A stretch of DNA of 64,000 nt from contig NZ_JANQBD010000007.1 of assembly GCF_024722015.1 (NCBI RefSeq), positions 1 to 64,000 on the forward strand. Reading direction: 5' to 3'. Shown one piece after another: positions 1 to 8,197 of the stretch; position 1 is the stretch's first letter; every line of letters begins with the position of its first letter. Both the position numbers and the translations under genes were made by a program. This stretch comes from Paenibacillus radicis (ex Xue et al. 2023). Lineage in GTDB: Bacteria > Bacillota > Bacilli > Paenibacillales > NBRC-103111. The notes under the pieces are model-generated. The model did not search any database. It saw only the letters and a program-made list of their open reading frames with translations, and was not told the DNA's origin.

Positions 1-151
1 TGTTTTTCAACAAATTTTATCGCATTCGACTCCATGTCACAGCGTTTATGAATAGAATCAACAAGTATCCTCAGGATACCATCGATCGGTTACTTATTCA
101 GTTATAATGTTAAGTGCGTTTTATATAATTCTTTTTTCCGTCCCGTTAATT

Positions 152-174
152 GGGTTGGGTTGGGTTGGGTTGGG
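152..174 (+). repeat. Telomere-like GGGTT repeat, G-quadruplex motif
   Basis: Five GGG tracts at 152, 157, 162, 167 and 172 are separated by TT. This satisfies the usual G-quadruplex pattern with very short loops. It starts a longer T/G-rich low-complexity stretch. Folding is an inference. Confidence 0.8.
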
Positions 175-278
175 TTTGATTTGAATTTGAATTTAGCTTG
201 AAATTGGATATGAGTTTAGGTTGAGTTTAAATTGAATTGGGATTTGTGTTTGGGGTTTGAGTTTTGGAATTTGAACTT

Positions 279-326
279 GGATTTGAATTTGGATTTGAAT
301 TTGGATTTGAATTTGGATTTGAGTTT
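279..326 (+). repeat. 12-base tandem repeat
   Basis: Four consecutive units of GGATTTGAATTT (279-290, 291-302, 303-314, and 315-326 with one change) sit inside a wider degenerate T/G-rich stretch (about 180-370). Read on the minus strand it would give SKFK-type repeats, but no start signal or conserved protein context supports translation. Confidence 0.8.
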
Positions 327-596
327 AGATTGAATTGGGAATTGGAGTTTGAGTTTTGGATTTAAGTTTGAGAGTAGCTTTAGAACGTTTAATGTCAAGA
401 GTAAACTGAAGACTCAGTTCTCGTGTGATGTCGAGAAAAAGTTATGTAGGGGTAAGCAAGGGCTTACCCCCAAGATATCAAAGCTTGCTGATCAAAAAGA
501 GCTCTCCGCACTATTTCTTAAATGCGATAACCAGTTCCACCCGGATTCCTTCCATTTATTTACTATATAAATGATATTATTCAATTCAAACAGAAA

Positions 597-709
597 TAAG
601 AAAAGCTTCTGATCGAAGCCCTCTCGAGGAAGATACATTCGTGTCTTAGCCGTAGCTTTTCTTGCAATATTAGAATGGTGAACCTCCGGCCCAAACTTAT
701 ACTAATATT
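597..709 (+). repeat. Structured repeat family 1, copy A
   Basis: The first 77 bases (597-673) match copies B and C at all but a few positions. The ends AAGAAAAG and CTTTTCTT pair. Between them lie small hairpins CTTC/GAAG, CCT-CTCG-AGG and ACA-TTCG-TGT. A second, variable hairpin follows, with arms AATATTAG (666-673) and CTAATATT (702-709). Copies B and C have the equivalent arms based on AATATCAG. No coding potential is seen. Confidence 0.85.
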
Positions 710-831
710 ATCAGAAACCCGCTTACAGCCTTTCCAGCGCGCGCAAATCCCGAGCGCCTTACGGATAGCGCACTAAAGGCCGCTCAAACCCGACTCAGTT
801 ATCGCACCTTACATTCGTGACGGTTATTATC

Positions 832-2007
832 TCAGCAAGGAGCAGCCAATAATTTGCGATACAGCCCACTAATATCATCCAGTCCTAGAGGCTTGGGATT
901 ATTATTTAAAAGACGAGTCACTTTAGACGCAGCGAGTGTCAGAGAATCGATATGCTCCTCTTGCACTCCGTAATCCCGCAAATTTTGCGGGATATTGAGC
1001 ACGCGCGTCCATTCGGCGATACGCGCAACAACCGCTTCCGCCGCCCTGGAGCTCGACGGCTCCAAAGCCTCAGGCAGTTTCATTGCTGAAGCAACAACTG
1101 CCAGACGGTCTTGAATGGAATCCATATTGTATTCCACTACATGTGTTAACAGCATGGAGTTGGCTACTCCATGAGTGATTCCGAACTTGCCGCCCAATGG
1201 GTATGCAAGTGCATGCACTGCAGCAGTTCCCGAGGAGGCTAACGCCATTCCTCCATACATGGAGCCTAGCAGCATCCTTTCACGGGCCACAAGAGAACTA
1301 CCATTCTCATAAACCTCCACCAAACTATCAGAAATAAGACGAATAGACTCTAGAGCGAACATATCGCTAATCGGATTAGCTTTATTCGAGATATAAGATT
1401 CAAGTGCATGCGTATAAGCATCCATTCCGGTAGCAGCAGTGATCGAGGGCGGCAAACTTAATGTCAGCACGGGATCCAAAAGCACAAGCTGCGGATACAG
1501 ATGTCTGCTGACCACTGCCAGCTTCAGTTCTTCCTCCGGAAGCGTGACGATGGCGTTCGGCGTAACCTCGGAGCCTGTGCCGGATGTCGTAGGAATGAGC
1601 ACCATCGGAATACCGGCTTGACCAACCAAATCCGCCCCTAACATATCGCGAATTCCACTTGAGTTTGTGAATATTACGGAAAGCAGCTTAGTTGCATCCA
1701 GCACGCTGCCCCCGCCAACCCCAATCAATACGTCGAAGCTTTCTTCAGAAAATTGATTATAAATCTCAGTTAATTGAGCCTCTGTCGGCTCAGGTTTTAT
1801 GCTTGTAAACAACTGACAGCCAATCCCCGCCTGCTTCAAGTCATGTACCAAGTTGTCCAAAAAGCCTGATTTCAGAATAGAAGGCTGGGAAATAATTAAT
1901 GCAGACTTAACGGTACCGATAGTTTCCCTTACATAAGATACTGTGTGCTGCGATGAGTGGCTGCCCACAACAACTTTTCCAGCCGTCTGAAATTGATACG
2001 TTTTCAT
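832..2007 (-). CDS. Iron-containing alcohol dehydrogenase
   Basis: A 391-residue type III (metal-dependent) alcohol dehydrogenase, cytosolic and NAD(P)-linked. Visible are the glycine-rich GVGGGS at 96-101, the TTSGTGSEVTP segment at about 140-150, and a full metal-ligand set: Asp196 and His200 in MDAYTH, His265 in AVHALAYPLGG and His279 in ITHGVAN. This is the FucO pattern, except that the second His of the FucO VHGMAH motif is Tyr here. The gene starts 12 bases after the pdxA-like gene behind GGGGTGA, so it is the last gene of the kinase-PdxA-ADH operon. It probably oxidises an entry substrate or reduces a product of the four-carbon acid pathway (inference). The exact substrate cannot be read from sequence. 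Confidence 0.9.
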   Translation of the reverse strand: MKTYQFQTAGKVVVGSHSSQHTVSYVRETIGTVKSALIISQPSILKSGFLDNLVHDLKQAGIGCQLFTSIKPEPTEAQLTEIYNQFSEESFDVLIGVGGGSVLDATKLLSVIFTNSSGIRDMLGADLVGQAGIPMVLIPTTSGTGSEVTPNAIVTLPEEELKLAVVSRHLYPQLVLLDPVLTLSLPPSITAATGMDAYTHALESYISNKANPISDMFALESIRLISDSLVEVYENGSSLVARERMLLGSMYGGMALASSGTAAVHALAYPLGGKFGITHGVANSMLLTHVVEYNMDSIQDRLAVVASAMKLPEALEPSSSRAAEAVVARIAEWTRVLNIPQNLRDYGVQEEHIDSLTLAASKVTRLLNNNPKPLGLDDISGLYRKLLAAPC

Positions 2008-2019
2008 TGTTTCACCCCG

Positions 2020-3042
2020 TTATCCTAGAAGCGATTTGTCCACACTTGGTTTAGGTGCCATTTCGGCCGCCACTCGAATCGCAGTTAACAAGCTTTGTTC
2101 ATCCGCTTTATTGAGACCTGCTATATCAAAAGCCGTACCGTGATCTACGGAGGTCCTGATAACGCCTCCTTTAAGTCCCGCGGTAATGTTGACTCCTGAT
2201 TCAATACCAAGCACCTTCACCGGCGCATGGCCCTGATCATGATAACATGCCACCACCATGTCAAAATCGCCTCGGACAGCGCGATAGAACAAAGTATCTG
2301 CAGGATAAGGTCCCGTCACACAAATGCCTTCCGCTTCTGCGCGTTTAATCCCGGGAATGAGCTTCTCTTCTTCTTCGCCATTTCCGAATAATCCATTTTC
2401 GCCTGCATGAGGGTTAATACCACAAACAGCGATACGCGGTGCTGACATTCCCGCCCGGACTAAAGTGTCGTGGGCAAGCTTTACGACCTTATACGTTCTT
2501 TCTGGATTGATCATTTCGATAGCCTTCAATAAACCTACATGAGTGGTCAAATGAATGACTTTCAAATTGGGTGTATACAGCATCATCGAATAATCCTCAG
2601 TATCCGTCAGGCTGGCCAATATCTCCGTATGACCCGGATATAGATGCCCACCCTTATGCAGTGCTTCCTTGTTTAGTGGAGCGGTGCATATTGCAGCAAT
2701 CTGATTGCCTAAGGCTAGCTCTATAGCTTTGGCCAAATAATGGAAAGCAGCATTACCCGCCGCAGCCTGTACCTGTCCGAAAACCAAGTCCGCCGGCAGC
2801 AAATCCAAATCAACTACCTCTATGACTCCATACTCATATCTCGCTTCCGAAACATTATCAACAACCCTAACAATAGCACTGCTATTGACGATTCGAATAG
2901 CTTTCTCTATCATTTTAGCGTCGCCTATTACTACCGGCTTACAAATATCATATAAGGACTGATGCTGAAGCGCCTTCACAATAATCTCAGGGCCAACACC
3001 CGCCCCATCTCCCATCGTAATTCCAATGATCGGTTTAATCAT
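2020..3042 (-). CDS. pdxA: PdxA-family 4-phospho-acid dehydrogenase
   Basis: A 340-residue member of the PdxA family (metal- and NAD-dependent oxidative decarboxylases). It has GITMGDGAGVGPEI at 7-20, TAPLNKEAL at about 120-128 and GHTE at 137-140. Metal-binding histidines are at 168 (THVG), 212 (NPHAGE) and 268 (YHDQGH). It overlaps the kinase stop codon as ATGA, so the two are translationally coupled. PdxA proteins beside DUF1537 kinases (PdxA2) act on 4-phospho-D-threonate or 4-phospho-D-erythronate and yield dihydroxyacetone phosphate. That assignment is preferred here over vitamin B6 synthesis, because no B6 gene is nearby. Confidence 0.88.
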   Translation of the reverse strand: MIKPIIGITMGDGAGVGPEIIVKALQHQSLYDICKPVVIGDAKMIEKAIRIVNSSAIVRVVDNVSEARYEYGVIEVVDLDLLPADLVFGQVQAAAGNAAFHYLAKAIELALGNQIAAICTAPLNKEALHKGGHLYPGHTEILASLTDTEDYSMMLYTPNLKVIHLTTHVGLLKAIEMINPERTYKVVKLAHDTLVRAGMSAPRIAVCGINPHAGENGLFGNGEEEEKLIPGIKRAEAEGICVTGPYPADTLFYRAVRGDFDMVVACYHDQGHAPVKVLGIESGVNITAGLKGGVIRTSVDHGTAFDIAGLNKADEQSLLTAIRVAAEMAPKPSVDKSLLG

Positions 3043-4367
3043 CCAATTGTATCCCCCTGTCGTAAATGTTCGATTGCATGAAGCAGCACCTGCTCTGTAC
3101 CAAACCCGCCTGCTTTTGTTATCGCATGAATGCTCGAATTGCTGCCAATCAACAGCCCTTTGGGCACACCACTTTCTACCTCATCCAGCAATTCAAATCG
3201 TAAAGCGCCCCAATGCAAGCATACTTGCTTGGCTGTATCTCCTCCGGTCATAACAACACCTTGCAGTGGGATGTGATTCATCAGGTAAACCGCTGCTTCG
3301 CCCAATGTATCCGCAACCCGTTGACTAACTGCGGTGGGATTCAGACCCAAACCTTTGCCCACTTGATTTGCCTGATCGATGTCTGCCTTATCGCCTGAAC
3401 TGAATAGCACCACATCCATGCCTTCCCGCAGGGCTTGTTCCGCCTCCGCACAAATTCGGGCAACCTCCGTCTCTTTCTTCACGCTTCCTTCAACCGCAGT
3501 ATAGGATTGAAGCTCGACCGCCTTAATGGAATCATGATGTTCCAACAGGAAATCCAGCTGCTTTCTGGACTGTTCGTTCACGCTGCCGACAACCAGAAGT
3601 ACCGAATGATTCGGATTCGCAGCAAGCTCATCATTTTGGTCAATACTCATTGATGGAACCTCTGCCTTGAGGAACGGCACATAATTGGCTAAGCCGGCAG
3701 ACCCAGCCCAAACTACATCATATCGGGTTTGCTCTAAACAATTCGCGATAGCTTTCAAATCCGCATCTGAAGTAGTATCGAATACTACATAACGAATTTG
3801 CTGGTCATAAAATAGACTGAGCTTCTGCTGCATGTAGTCGCTGCCTTCAGCTATATCCTTGTGATCGACAAGTCCAATTGTTCGGTTTGTTTGAGATTGG
3901 AGCAGCGTCGGAATATGGGATTCGCTCACTGGTGTTTTTGGATCCCTTCCTGCAGCTGTTTCATGGACAGGTTTACCGTTTACATAAAGGATGCCCTCTC
4001 TAACCAATCGGCCGCTTTGTGGAAAGGCCGGTGCAATAATAATCAAATCAGGGGCAAGTGCATCATAAACAGCATTAAGCTCTGCACCGATATTGCCTCT
4101 TAGCGTTGAATCCATCTTTTTATAAATGATTTTACAACCACGACGCCTGATATACTCAGAAGCTGCTCGGACCTCATTGTAAGCTTCTTCTTGACTAGCG
4201 GCTCTGCTATCTGTATCAATAACAATCGCTTCTAACCCAGCATCACTCATTGCAGCGGTCTCTTCCAACTTGAGAAGTACAGATGTCTTCAAACCACGGC
4301 GCGCCAACTGCACTCCCGTATCATTGGCTCCTGTCAAATCATCCGCAATTATTGCAATTTTCAACAT
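3039..4367 (-). CDS. Four-carbon acid sugar kinase (DUF1537)
   Basis: A 442-residue kinase of the DUF1537 family, which phosphorylates D-threonate, D- or L-erythronate and similar acids at the 4-position. The N-terminal signature ADDLTGANDTG lies at 8-18, and the C-terminal nucleotide-binding part contains VVMTGGDTAKQ near residue 370-380. Two starts are possible: ATG at 4367 is only 2-3 bases from GAGGTGA, while TTG at 4364 is spaced better. It is the first gene of the operon and is followed by the pdxA-like gene (ATGA overlap). The likely product, a 4-phospho acid, is the PdxA substrate. Which stereoisomer is used is not decided by the sequence. Confidence 0.9.
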   Translation of the reverse strand: MLKIAIIADDLTGANDTGVQLARRGLKTSVLLKLEETAAMSDAGLEAIVIDTDSRAASQEEAYNEVRAASEYIRRRGCKIIYKKMDSTLRGNIGAELNAVYDALAPDLIIIAPAFPQSGRLVREGILYVNGKPVHETAAGRDPKTPVSESHIPTLLQSQTNRTIGLVDHKDIAEGSDYMQQKLSLFYDQQIRYVVFDTTSDADLKAIANCLEQTRYDVVWAGSAGLANYVPFLKAEVPSMSIDQNDELAANPNHSVLLVVGSVNEQSRKQLDFLLEHHDSIKAVELQSYTAVEGSVKKETEVARICAEAEQALREGMDVVLFSSGDKADIDQANQVGKGLGLNPTAVSQRVADTLGEAAVYLMNHIPLQGVVMTGGDTAKQVCLHWGALRFELLDEVESGVPKGLLIGSNSSIHAITKAGGFGTEQVLLHAIEHLRQGDTIG

Positions 4368-4511
4368 ATCACCTCAAAACTCACTTGTTTTTCATTACTC
4401 CCTCTAAAATGTAGTACATTACATCTTATTTTGCAACAATTAATTTTTAATATAATAACTTAGCGTTGTGTGTTGCATAATTAAGTGATCCATTTCATAA
4501 AATTGTTAGCT
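4368..4511 (-). promoter_or_regulatory. Kinase operon control region with TGCAACA repeat pair
   Basis: The gap between the regulator stop and the kinase start holds an inverted pair TGCAACA (4432-4438) and TGTTGCA (4471-4477), 39 bases apart, about four helical turns. A further TGCAACA lies at 6401-6407. On the minus strand TTGCAA with TACATT 17 bases later is a weak sigma-A-like match. I found no TGGCAC-N5-TTGC sigma-54 promoter. Use as a regulator site is an inference. Confidence 0.4.
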
Positions 4512-6320
4512 TTAACTTTCAGTTTGCTTCAGCTTCCGCCATAAAGTTGATCGGTTAATCCCGAGACGCTTTGCTGCTTTGGATTGATTCATCTCCTCTT
4601 CCTCCATAATAACTAGAATAATATCCCGCTCTATCTCCTCAAGTGTTTGATTAAGATTGATTTTACTGCTGTTCTCTTGTGTATCCGCACCATTTACAAC
4701 ACGGTTAATTTTCTGAGCTGCCAATAGATGTAGAGCTTCCTCCTCAATAAAATCTCCATCTGAGATTTGAACGAGCCAATCAATCGTTTCTTTAAGCTCA
4801 ATGAGATTGCCTGTCCAAGGCTGCTGCAGCAGCGCATTCAACACAGAGGCCCTCATACCTACAATCTGCTTGCCAGTCGTCTCATTTGATTTAGCTATAA
4901 AGGACCGGATCAGCGTCTCCAGATCCTCGCGCCTTTCACGAAGTGGGGGAAAGAATACAGCTTTGTCTTTAATAAGCTCATACAGGGTTGCTTCCAAGTT
5001 TCCCTCACCTAATAAGACGGCCGGATTTTGTTCGAAGGACAAGATTACTTGGGCATGTGAAGCCATTATCCACGCTGCTAACGATTTTTGATGAACAGGC
5101 TCCATGTTTTCTATCCCATTCAGGTACAGTACAATCGATTCGTCCACCTGCAGCAATATATTTTGAAGTCCTTCCACAGAGCGCTTGCCCGATTTCAACA
5201 GCTCTATTTCAATGAAAAGCTTGTCTCTAACCGGCTGATCGCTTTGTATCCGAGTTAAACTCCACAGCCGTTTCCCTGTGCCTTTCTCACCATATAAGGC
5301 TATTGGAAAATCGCCATGTTCTTTGCCTATTCCCTCAGTGCCAGTGTTTGCAGCATTGTCACGTGATAAAAGAAGCGGATAACTAAGCATGTCCCCCATA
5401 GAAAAGCTTACTTTCAGTTCACTATCCATTGAAGGACGAGAGTTCGTTTTCATGTAAAAACCCGGCCCTGATTCTGTCGTAGACGGACCTGCACTCAATA
5501 CAAAAGGCTGTAAAGGTTCGCAAATCGTAATAACCTCATCAAACACTACTCCTTGTTTCAAACAATCGAGTAAACGAGTGATGTTAGGATTTTGTTCGCG
5601 AAGCTCTCTTTTTGAATGTTCCGGGGATATGTCCCATTGCGAGAAGAACGTATTATTTCCATATTGAAACATGTTATTTTCGTCAAAAACAGCAAAGCCT
5701 GTGTCCAGATTATTCAGCAGTTGTTCATACAGTGAACATTTCTGCTGATACCTTTTGACGATGGTCTGCATATACCGGGCTTGCGCGAAAGCCTCCAGCA
5801 CAGATTCCTTTCCCGAAGTGATGAGGACACCCTCAAGACCAAGCTCCTGCGCCATTCTTACTGTGACCGTATCTCCCAGCACCATGCTGACGCCTGTTTC
5901 CTTAGCTTTAACCAACGCTTTTCCTGCTTCATTCTCATGTTCGATAACGGTATGCTGAATCTGGATATCCATAATACGCGATACAGCAATAAATCCATCG
6001 ATAATATTAGGAAATCCGATCATTTCCACTTTGGATTGGGTATCCTTTACCAACGTAATAATCCGCATGATATCATAACCAGAGACTTGAATATCAATAA
6101 CCGGAATGCTGACATGCTGGCGCAATAGCCTTGCAGTTCCACCGCGGCTAATAATTACATCATATTTTCCCTCTTCAATGTGCGTGACCATCGGCAGCAC
6201 CTCGGATAGATCACCTTGCAGCATGGATATCCGGAAATCTTGCAACTCTTCCTTCAAGCTAGATGTAAGTTCTATTAAACCCTTATAGGGCGCTATTACT
6301 AGTGCATGTATTTTCATCAT
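4512..6320 (-). CDS. PrpR-N/Fis-type regulator, degenerate AAA+ domain
   Basis: A 602-residue transcription regulator built like the PrpR group of sigma-54 activators. It has a PrpR N-terminal ligand domain (about 10-190), a PAS-like segment (about 200-290, VFDENNMFQYGN), a AAA+-like domain (about 335-535) and a Fis-type helix-turn-helix (about 578-600, SKAAKRLGINRSTLWRKL). Walker A GEKGTGK (344-350) and the PPLRERREDLE segment (458-468) remain. The Walker B position reads LYLNGI instead of LFLDEI, and the GAFTGA loop that touches sigma-54 is missing. It probably works without sigma-54 as a ligand-responsive regulator of the adjacent kinase-pdxA-ADH operon (inference). It is transcribed in the same direction, 144 bases upstream. 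Confidence 0.85.
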   Translation of the reverse strand: MMKIHALVIAPYKGLIELTSSLKEELQDFRISMLQGDLSEVLPMVTHIEEGKYDVIISRGGTARLLRQHVSIPVIDIQVSGYDIMRIITLVKDTQSKVEMIGFPNIIDGFIAVSRIMDIQIQHTVIEHENEAGKALVKAKETGVSMVLGDTVTVRMAQELGLEGVLITSGKESVLEAFAQARYMQTIVKRYQQKCSLYEQLLNNLDTGFAVFDENNMFQYGNNTFFSQWDISPEHSKRELREQNPNITRLLDCLKQGVVFDEVITICEPLQPFVLSAGPSTTESGPGFYMKTNSRPSMDSELKVSFSMGDMLSYPLLLSRDNAANTGTEGIGKEHGDFPIALYGEKGTGKRLWSLTRIQSDQPVRDKLFIEIELLKSGKRSVEGLQNILLQVDESIVLYLNGIENMEPVHQKSLAAWIMASHAQVILSFEQNPAVLLGEGNLEATLYELIKDKAVFFPPLRERREDLETLIRSFIAKSNETTGKQIVGMRASVLNALLQQPWTGNLIELKETIDWLVQISDGDFIEEEALHLLAAQKINRVVNGADTQENSSKINLNQTLEEIERDIILVIMEEEEMNQSKAAKRLGINRSTLWRKLKQTES

Positions 6321-6365
6321 TTATACCTCGTTGCATTTTGATACACCCATTATAAAGTTTTGATT

Positions 6366-6401
6366 ACAAAAATAAAAGCACCTTCAAAATGAAGGTACTT
6401 T
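6366..6401 (-). terminator. Terminator of the ABC exporter gene
   Basis: Arms AAAGCACCTTCA (6375-6386) and TGAAGGTACTTT (6390-6401) form a stem with a three-base loop. On the minus strand the stem is followed by a T-rich tail. It lies between the exporter gene and the regulator gene. Confidence 0.85.
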
Positions 6402-6434
6402 GCAACAGTTTAACCGATTATATAATTCCGTTCA

Positions 6435-8150
6435 TCAGGACCCGAATTGGGCTTTGTGAAGCCGACTGTACACTCCGCCTGCTGCAATAAGCTCCTGATG
6501 TCTGCCCTGCTCGGTAACTCCTTTTTCCGTGACAACTACTATCCGGTCTGCATTCTTAATAGTTGCAAGTCTATGTGCAATAACTAGGGTAGTTCTACCA
6601 GCTGAAAGCTCGGCGAGCGATTGTTGAATCGCTGCTTCTGTTTCTGTATCAAGCGCTGAAGTTGCTTCGTCCAAAATTAATATCGGCGGATTTTTCAGAA
6701 ACATCCGTGCTATCGCGAGACGCTGCTTTTGACCTCCTGACAGCTTAACACCACGCTCACCAATAACCGTTTCCATTCCTTGAGGCTGCTGTTTAATGAA
6801 ATCCTCCAATTGTGCTCTTTTTGCTGCGTCCCAGATTTCTGCGTCGGTTGCATCCAGCTTGCCATAGGAGATATTTTCTTTAATGGTACCTGAGAATAGA
6901 AAAACATCCTGTTGGACGATGCCAATCTGTCTGCGCAGTGAGGTTAAAGTCATGTTTCGAATATCAATGCCATCTATCAGGATGCTTCCGCTGTTGACTT
7001 CATAAAAGCGCGGCAGCAAGCTGCATATCGTAGTTTTACCTGCACCTGATGGCCCTACGAAAGCAACCGTTTCTCCAGCTCGAATGGAAAGATCGATATT
7101 GCTTATAATTTTCTTTTCAGCTTCATAGCCAAAAGTAACCGAGTTAAACCGAATATCCCCGTTTAATTTCTTGACTTCGATTGCATTCGGAGCATCAGAC
7201 ACATCCGGTTCTGTATGAAGGATCTCCACATATCTTTTGAAGCCTGCAATACCTTTGGGATAACTCTCAATAACAGCATTAATTTTCTCAATCGGACGGA
7301 AGAAAACATTGGACAATAGCAGGAACCCAACAAAACCACCATAGCTCAGCTCGCCCTGAATAACGAACCATGTCCCACAAATCATGACGAACATCGATAC
7401 CAAGCGCATCATCATATAACTGACGGACATGCTTTTGGCCATAATTTTATAGGCAAGCAGCTTTGTTTCACGAAACCGCTTATTGTTGATCGCAAACAAT
7501 TCCTTCTCATATTCTTCATTGGCAAAGGACTGCACAACACGAATACCTCCAACATTATCCTCAACACGCGCATTAAAATCAGCAACATCCCCGAACAAAC
7601 GGCGGTATGTAGTCGTCATTTTGCGACTGAAGAAAATCGCCAGCCAAGCCATAAACGGAATGATCAGGAACGTTAGGATAGCCAGCTTCCAATTGATAAA
7701 GAGCATTAGGATAAAAGCGCCAACCAAAGTCATAATCGCAATAAAAATATCTTCGGGTCCATGATGGGCAATTTCCCCAATTTCATTCAGGTCATTGGTA
7801 ATTCTGGAAATCAAATGACCGGTTTTATTATTATCGAAGAAACGGAACGATAGCTTCTGAATATGCTCGAACAATTTTTTTCGCATATCCGTCTCGATAT
7901 TTATGCCCAGCATATGTCCCCAATAAGTTACAACAAACTGCAGCACGGTATTCAAAATATAAACCGCCAGCAGCCCCGCGCAAGCCCACACTATTAACGA
8001 CCAATCTTTACTCGGCAGCAGCTTGTCAACAAATTGGTGCACTGCAAGGGGAAATCCCAGCTCCAGAAGACCGGCAACAACAGCACATGTAAAATCCAAA
8101 AAAAACAGCTTCTTATAAGGTCGGTAGTAAGAAAAAAATAATTTAAGCAA
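6435..8150 (-). CDS. ABC transporter, fused membrane/ATPase exporter
   Basis: A 571-residue half-transporter of the MsbA/multidrug type that works as a dimer in the cell membrane. Residues 1-300 hold the six-helix export domain. The ATPase domain has Walker A GPSGAGKT (366-373), Q-loop VQQD (about 412-415), signature LSGGQ (470-474), Walker B ILILDE (490-495) and the HRLA switch near 533. The start codon is TTG with only a weak purine-rich site upstream, so expression may be low or the start slightly different. It ends 34 bases before a clear terminator and seems to be transcribed alone or with the HD gene upstream. The substrate cannot be told; drug, lipid or peptide export are all possible. 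Confidence 0.92.
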   Translation of the reverse strand: MLKLFFSYYRPYKKLFFLDFTCAVVAGLLELGFPLAVHQFVDKLLPSKDWSLIVWACAGLLAVYILNTVLQFVVTYWGHMLGINIETDMRKKLFEHIQKLSFRFFDNNKTGHLISRITNDLNEIGEIAHHGPEDIFIAIMTLVGAFILMLFINWKLAILTFLIIPFMAWLAIFFSRKMTTTYRRLFGDVADFNARVEDNVGGIRVVQSFANEEYEKELFAINNKRFRETKLLAYKIMAKSMSVSYMMMRLVSMFVMICGTWFVIQGELSYGGFVGFLLLSNVFFRPIEKINAVIESYPKGIAGFKRYVEILHTEPDVSDAPNAIEVKKLNGDIRFNSVTFGYEAEKKIISNIDLSIRAGETVAFVGPSGAGKTTICSLLPRFYEVNSGSILIDGIDIRNMTLTSLRRQIGIVQQDVFLFSGTIKENISYGKLDATDAEIWDAAKRAQLEDFIKQQPQGMETVIGERGVKLSGGQKQRLAIARMFLKNPPILILDEATSALDTETEAAIQQSLAELSAGRTTLVIAHRLATIKNADRIVVVTEKGVTEQGRHQELIAAGGVYSRLHKAQFGS

Positions 8151-8197
8151 ACCCGATCACTCTTTCCGTTTTGAAATTAATTGGGATCAAGTACCCA

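Larger units (their letters stand above)
1..831. other. Gene-free left margin
   Basis: I see no credible gene in this stretch. It holds a G-tract repeat (152-174), a 12-base tandem repeat (279-326), a small hairpin GGGGTAAG/CTTACCCC (449-470) without a T-run, and copy A of structured repeat family 1 (597-709). The part from 710 to 831, just beyond the 3' end of the alcohol dehydrogenase gene, shows no clear terminator. Confidence 0.7.

Noticed and set aside
349..570. 73-codon frame on the plus strand at the left margin
   Set aside because: It begins in the low-complexity repeat, has no ribosome binding site and no protein-like composition.
597..673. tRNA-like reading of the family 1 cloverleaf
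   Set aside because: Arm lengths, anticodon loop and conserved tRNA positions do not fit, and the sequence is repeated with a 3' hairpin.
2740..2955. Plus-strand frame inside the pdxA-like gene
   Set aside because: It is antisense to a clear family member and has no supporting signals; the same holds for the other frames opposite real genes.
4368..4511. Sigma-54 promoter before the kinase operon
   Set aside because: TTGC occurs, but no GG lies at the required ten-base distance upstream.
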